Shown here: positions 4,805 to 5,886 of the stretch, one piece after another
How the letters are laid out: every line of letters starts with the position of its first letter
How positions within the stretch are numbered: position 1 is the stretch's first letter
From: HGM04593 sp964485215
Lineage (GTDB): Bacteria; Bacteroidota; Bacteroidia; Bacteroidales; Bacteroidaceae
Assembly: GCA_964485215.1 (NCBI GenBank)
Contig: CAZAIM010000120.1
Span: 1-5,886 of the forward strand
Direction of reading: 5' to 3'
DNA: 5,886 nucleotides
The notes under the pieces: model-generated
Seen by the model: the letters and a program-made list of their open reading frames with translations, nothing else
What the model was told of the DNA's origin: nothing
The model's database searches: none
Position numbers and translations under genes: made by a program

Positions 4805-5886
4805 ATGAAAAAGGCTACGATTTGGATAGTGGGAATTGTGATGGGCGTTTGTTGTGTCGCGCTCATCCTGCTCCAGTTTTCATATATTGAGACAATGGTA
4901 GGTATGCGCAAGGGGCATTTCGACGAAGGGGTGCGCCGTTCGCTTTACAGGACATCGTATGTGCTCGATATGAATGAAATGAAGAATTGTCTTTCCGAGG
5001 ACATAAGAAGTGATATTTCCAGCGGTTCGTATAACAATGGAAAGGTGTTGCTGAATCATAGTTACACAACGTCTGATGAGAGTGGCGGCATCGTTACAAC
5101 CTTTCAGGTTACGGCAACCGTCTCCGACCCGCATATTATGGATAGGTCCCGTAGCTCTGCTTACGGTCACAGATCGTCGGTCGAGGATATGCAGCGTCGC
5201 TGGTACGAGGAACTGAAGACAAGATACAAATATTACAGGGCTGTGCTCGATGAAGTTGTGTACAATATGCTTTACCGCGCAAGCGAGTTGCCTGTGAGCA
5301 AGAGGATAGATGTTGGGCTGTTGCGCAATACGCTTAACGAAGAATTGTCGCACAGCGGTATAGACTTGCCTTACGAGTTCAGGATTGTCTCGGGTGATGG
5401 CGCGGTGCTGTATGCCAGTTCGGCATTGGACGATGAGGCGGAGACAATGGTGTACAAGGAACGGCTGTTCAAGAACGACCCTCTGTCACGAACTACGTTG
5501 CTCGAAGTGTCGTTTCCGTCGTCATCTTTGAACAATTATATTTACAGTCCGGTTAAATTTATGATTCCTTCTCTGTTATTCATATTTGTTTTGTTAATAA
5601 CATTTATGGTGACATTGTATATGGCTGTAAGGCATAAGAGGATTACCGAAATGAAGAATGACTTTATAAATAATATGACTCACGAGTTTAAGACGCCGAT
5701 ATCTACCATATCACTGGCTGCCCAGATGCTCCAGGATCAGTCCGTGGCCAAGTCGCCCGAGGTGTTCGGACGTCTTTCGGGGGTTATTTCGAGTGAAACA
5801 AAGCGTTTGCGTTTCCAGGTTGACAAGGTGCTGCAGATGTCTATGTTCGAGGACAGAAAGACTGCTTCGCTGAAGATGAAGGAACT
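4805..5886 (+). CDS. rprX: RprX-like membrane sensor histidine kinase (partial, 3' end outside window)
   Basis: The frame is open from ATG 4805 to the right edge, giving 360 codons plus two bases. Residues about 5-25 (TIWIVGIVMGVCCVALILL) form the first membrane segment and 251-275 the second (IPSLLFIFVLLITFMVTLY). The roughly 220 residues between them should be a periplasmic sensor domain; I see no named PAS or Cache signature in it. After a short basic linker the HisKA dimerisation domain begins, with the H-box NNMTHEFKTPIS and the phospho-acceptor His293 (codon at 5681-5683). The ATP-binding domain lies outside the window. The N-terminus (MKKATIWIVGIVMG, then SYIETMV and a charged RRSLYRTS stretch) closely resembles, from memory, Bacteroides RprX, partner of the response regulator RprY; the symbol is less certain than the kinase call. 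In B. fragilis rprY lies next to rprX, so a regulator gene is expected just to the right. The start at 4805 is preferred because the next in-frame ATG (residue 13) would split the first membrane segment. Confidence 0.93.
   Translation, partial: MKKATIWIVGIVMGVCCVALILLQFSYIETMVGMRKGHFDEGVRRSLYRTSYVLDMNEMKNCLSEDIRSDISSGSYNNGKVLLNHSYTTSDESGGIVTTFQVTATVSDPHIMDRSRSSAYGHRSSVEDMQRRWYEELKTRYKYYRAVLDEVVYNMLYRASELPVSKRIDVGLLRNTLNEELSHSGIDLPYEFRIVSGDGAVLYASSALDDEAETMVYKERLFKNDPLSRTTLLEVSFPSSSLNNYIYSPVKFMIPSLLFIFVLLITFMVTLYMAVRHKRITEMKNDFINNMTHEFKTPISTISLAAQMLQDQSVAKSPEVFGRLSGVISSETKRLRFQVDKVLQMSMFEDRKTASLKMKE

Noticed and set aside
4880..5353. 157-codon minus-strand frame
   Set aside because: It is antisense to the open kinase frame, whose membrane segments and H-box are clear.
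1..5886. CRISPR array, tRNA, rRNA, transposase or phage genes
   Set aside because: No regularly spaced repeats, no tRNA-like cloverleaf and no recognisable transposase, integrase or phage protein in the frames examined.

Overview
The window looks like a stretch of Bacteroidales chromosome, probably from Bacteroidaceae or a close relative. Three things point there. Start sites lack purine-rich Shine-Dalgarno sequences and sit in A/T-rich leaders. Several genes are preceded by the Bacteroidetes-type promoter (-33 TTG or TTTG, about 20 bases, then -7 TAnnTTTG). The proteins resemble Bacteroides families: RKSNTEP-type GlmM, the GTPase-deviant EF-G2, and an RprX-like kinase. I see no phage, IS transposase, CRISPR array, tRNA or rRNA, so this is mainly a core housekeeping and stress region.

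Layout, left to right. (1) Bases 2-121 hold the last 39 codons of a phosphohexomutase, likely glmM (+). (2) A 325-base gap contains a strong 12-bp hairpin, repeats of its arm sequence and a clear promoter. (3) Bases 447-926 (+) encode a small secreted protein of no named family. Its reading frame continues past an in-frame TAG for a basic tail of 12 residues (to 965), which suggests a recent nonsense change. (4) A terminator hairpin lies between this gene and the convergent hemW (1095-2222, -), a radical-SAM heme chaperone. (5) A 216-base divergent control region separates hemW from fusA2. (6) fusA2 (2439-4592, +) encodes an EF-G paralog whose G domain has lost the catalytic histidine and other consensus residues, while the translocation domains III-V appear complete. 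It ends in a textbook intrinsic terminator. (7) After an A/T-rich, palindrome-filled gap, an RprX-like sensor histidine kinase starts at 4805 and runs off the right edge after 360 codons.

The genes do not form one operon: glmM, the secreted protein, fusA2 and the kinase each seem to have their own control signals, and hemW runs the other way. The main biological interest is fusA2. Its divergent G domain matches the published Bacteroides EF-G2, which supports translation without GTP hydrolysis during carbon starvation. The other points worth checking are the TAG-interrupted secreted protein and the kinase promoter, which sits so close to the start codon that the mRNA may be leaderless.
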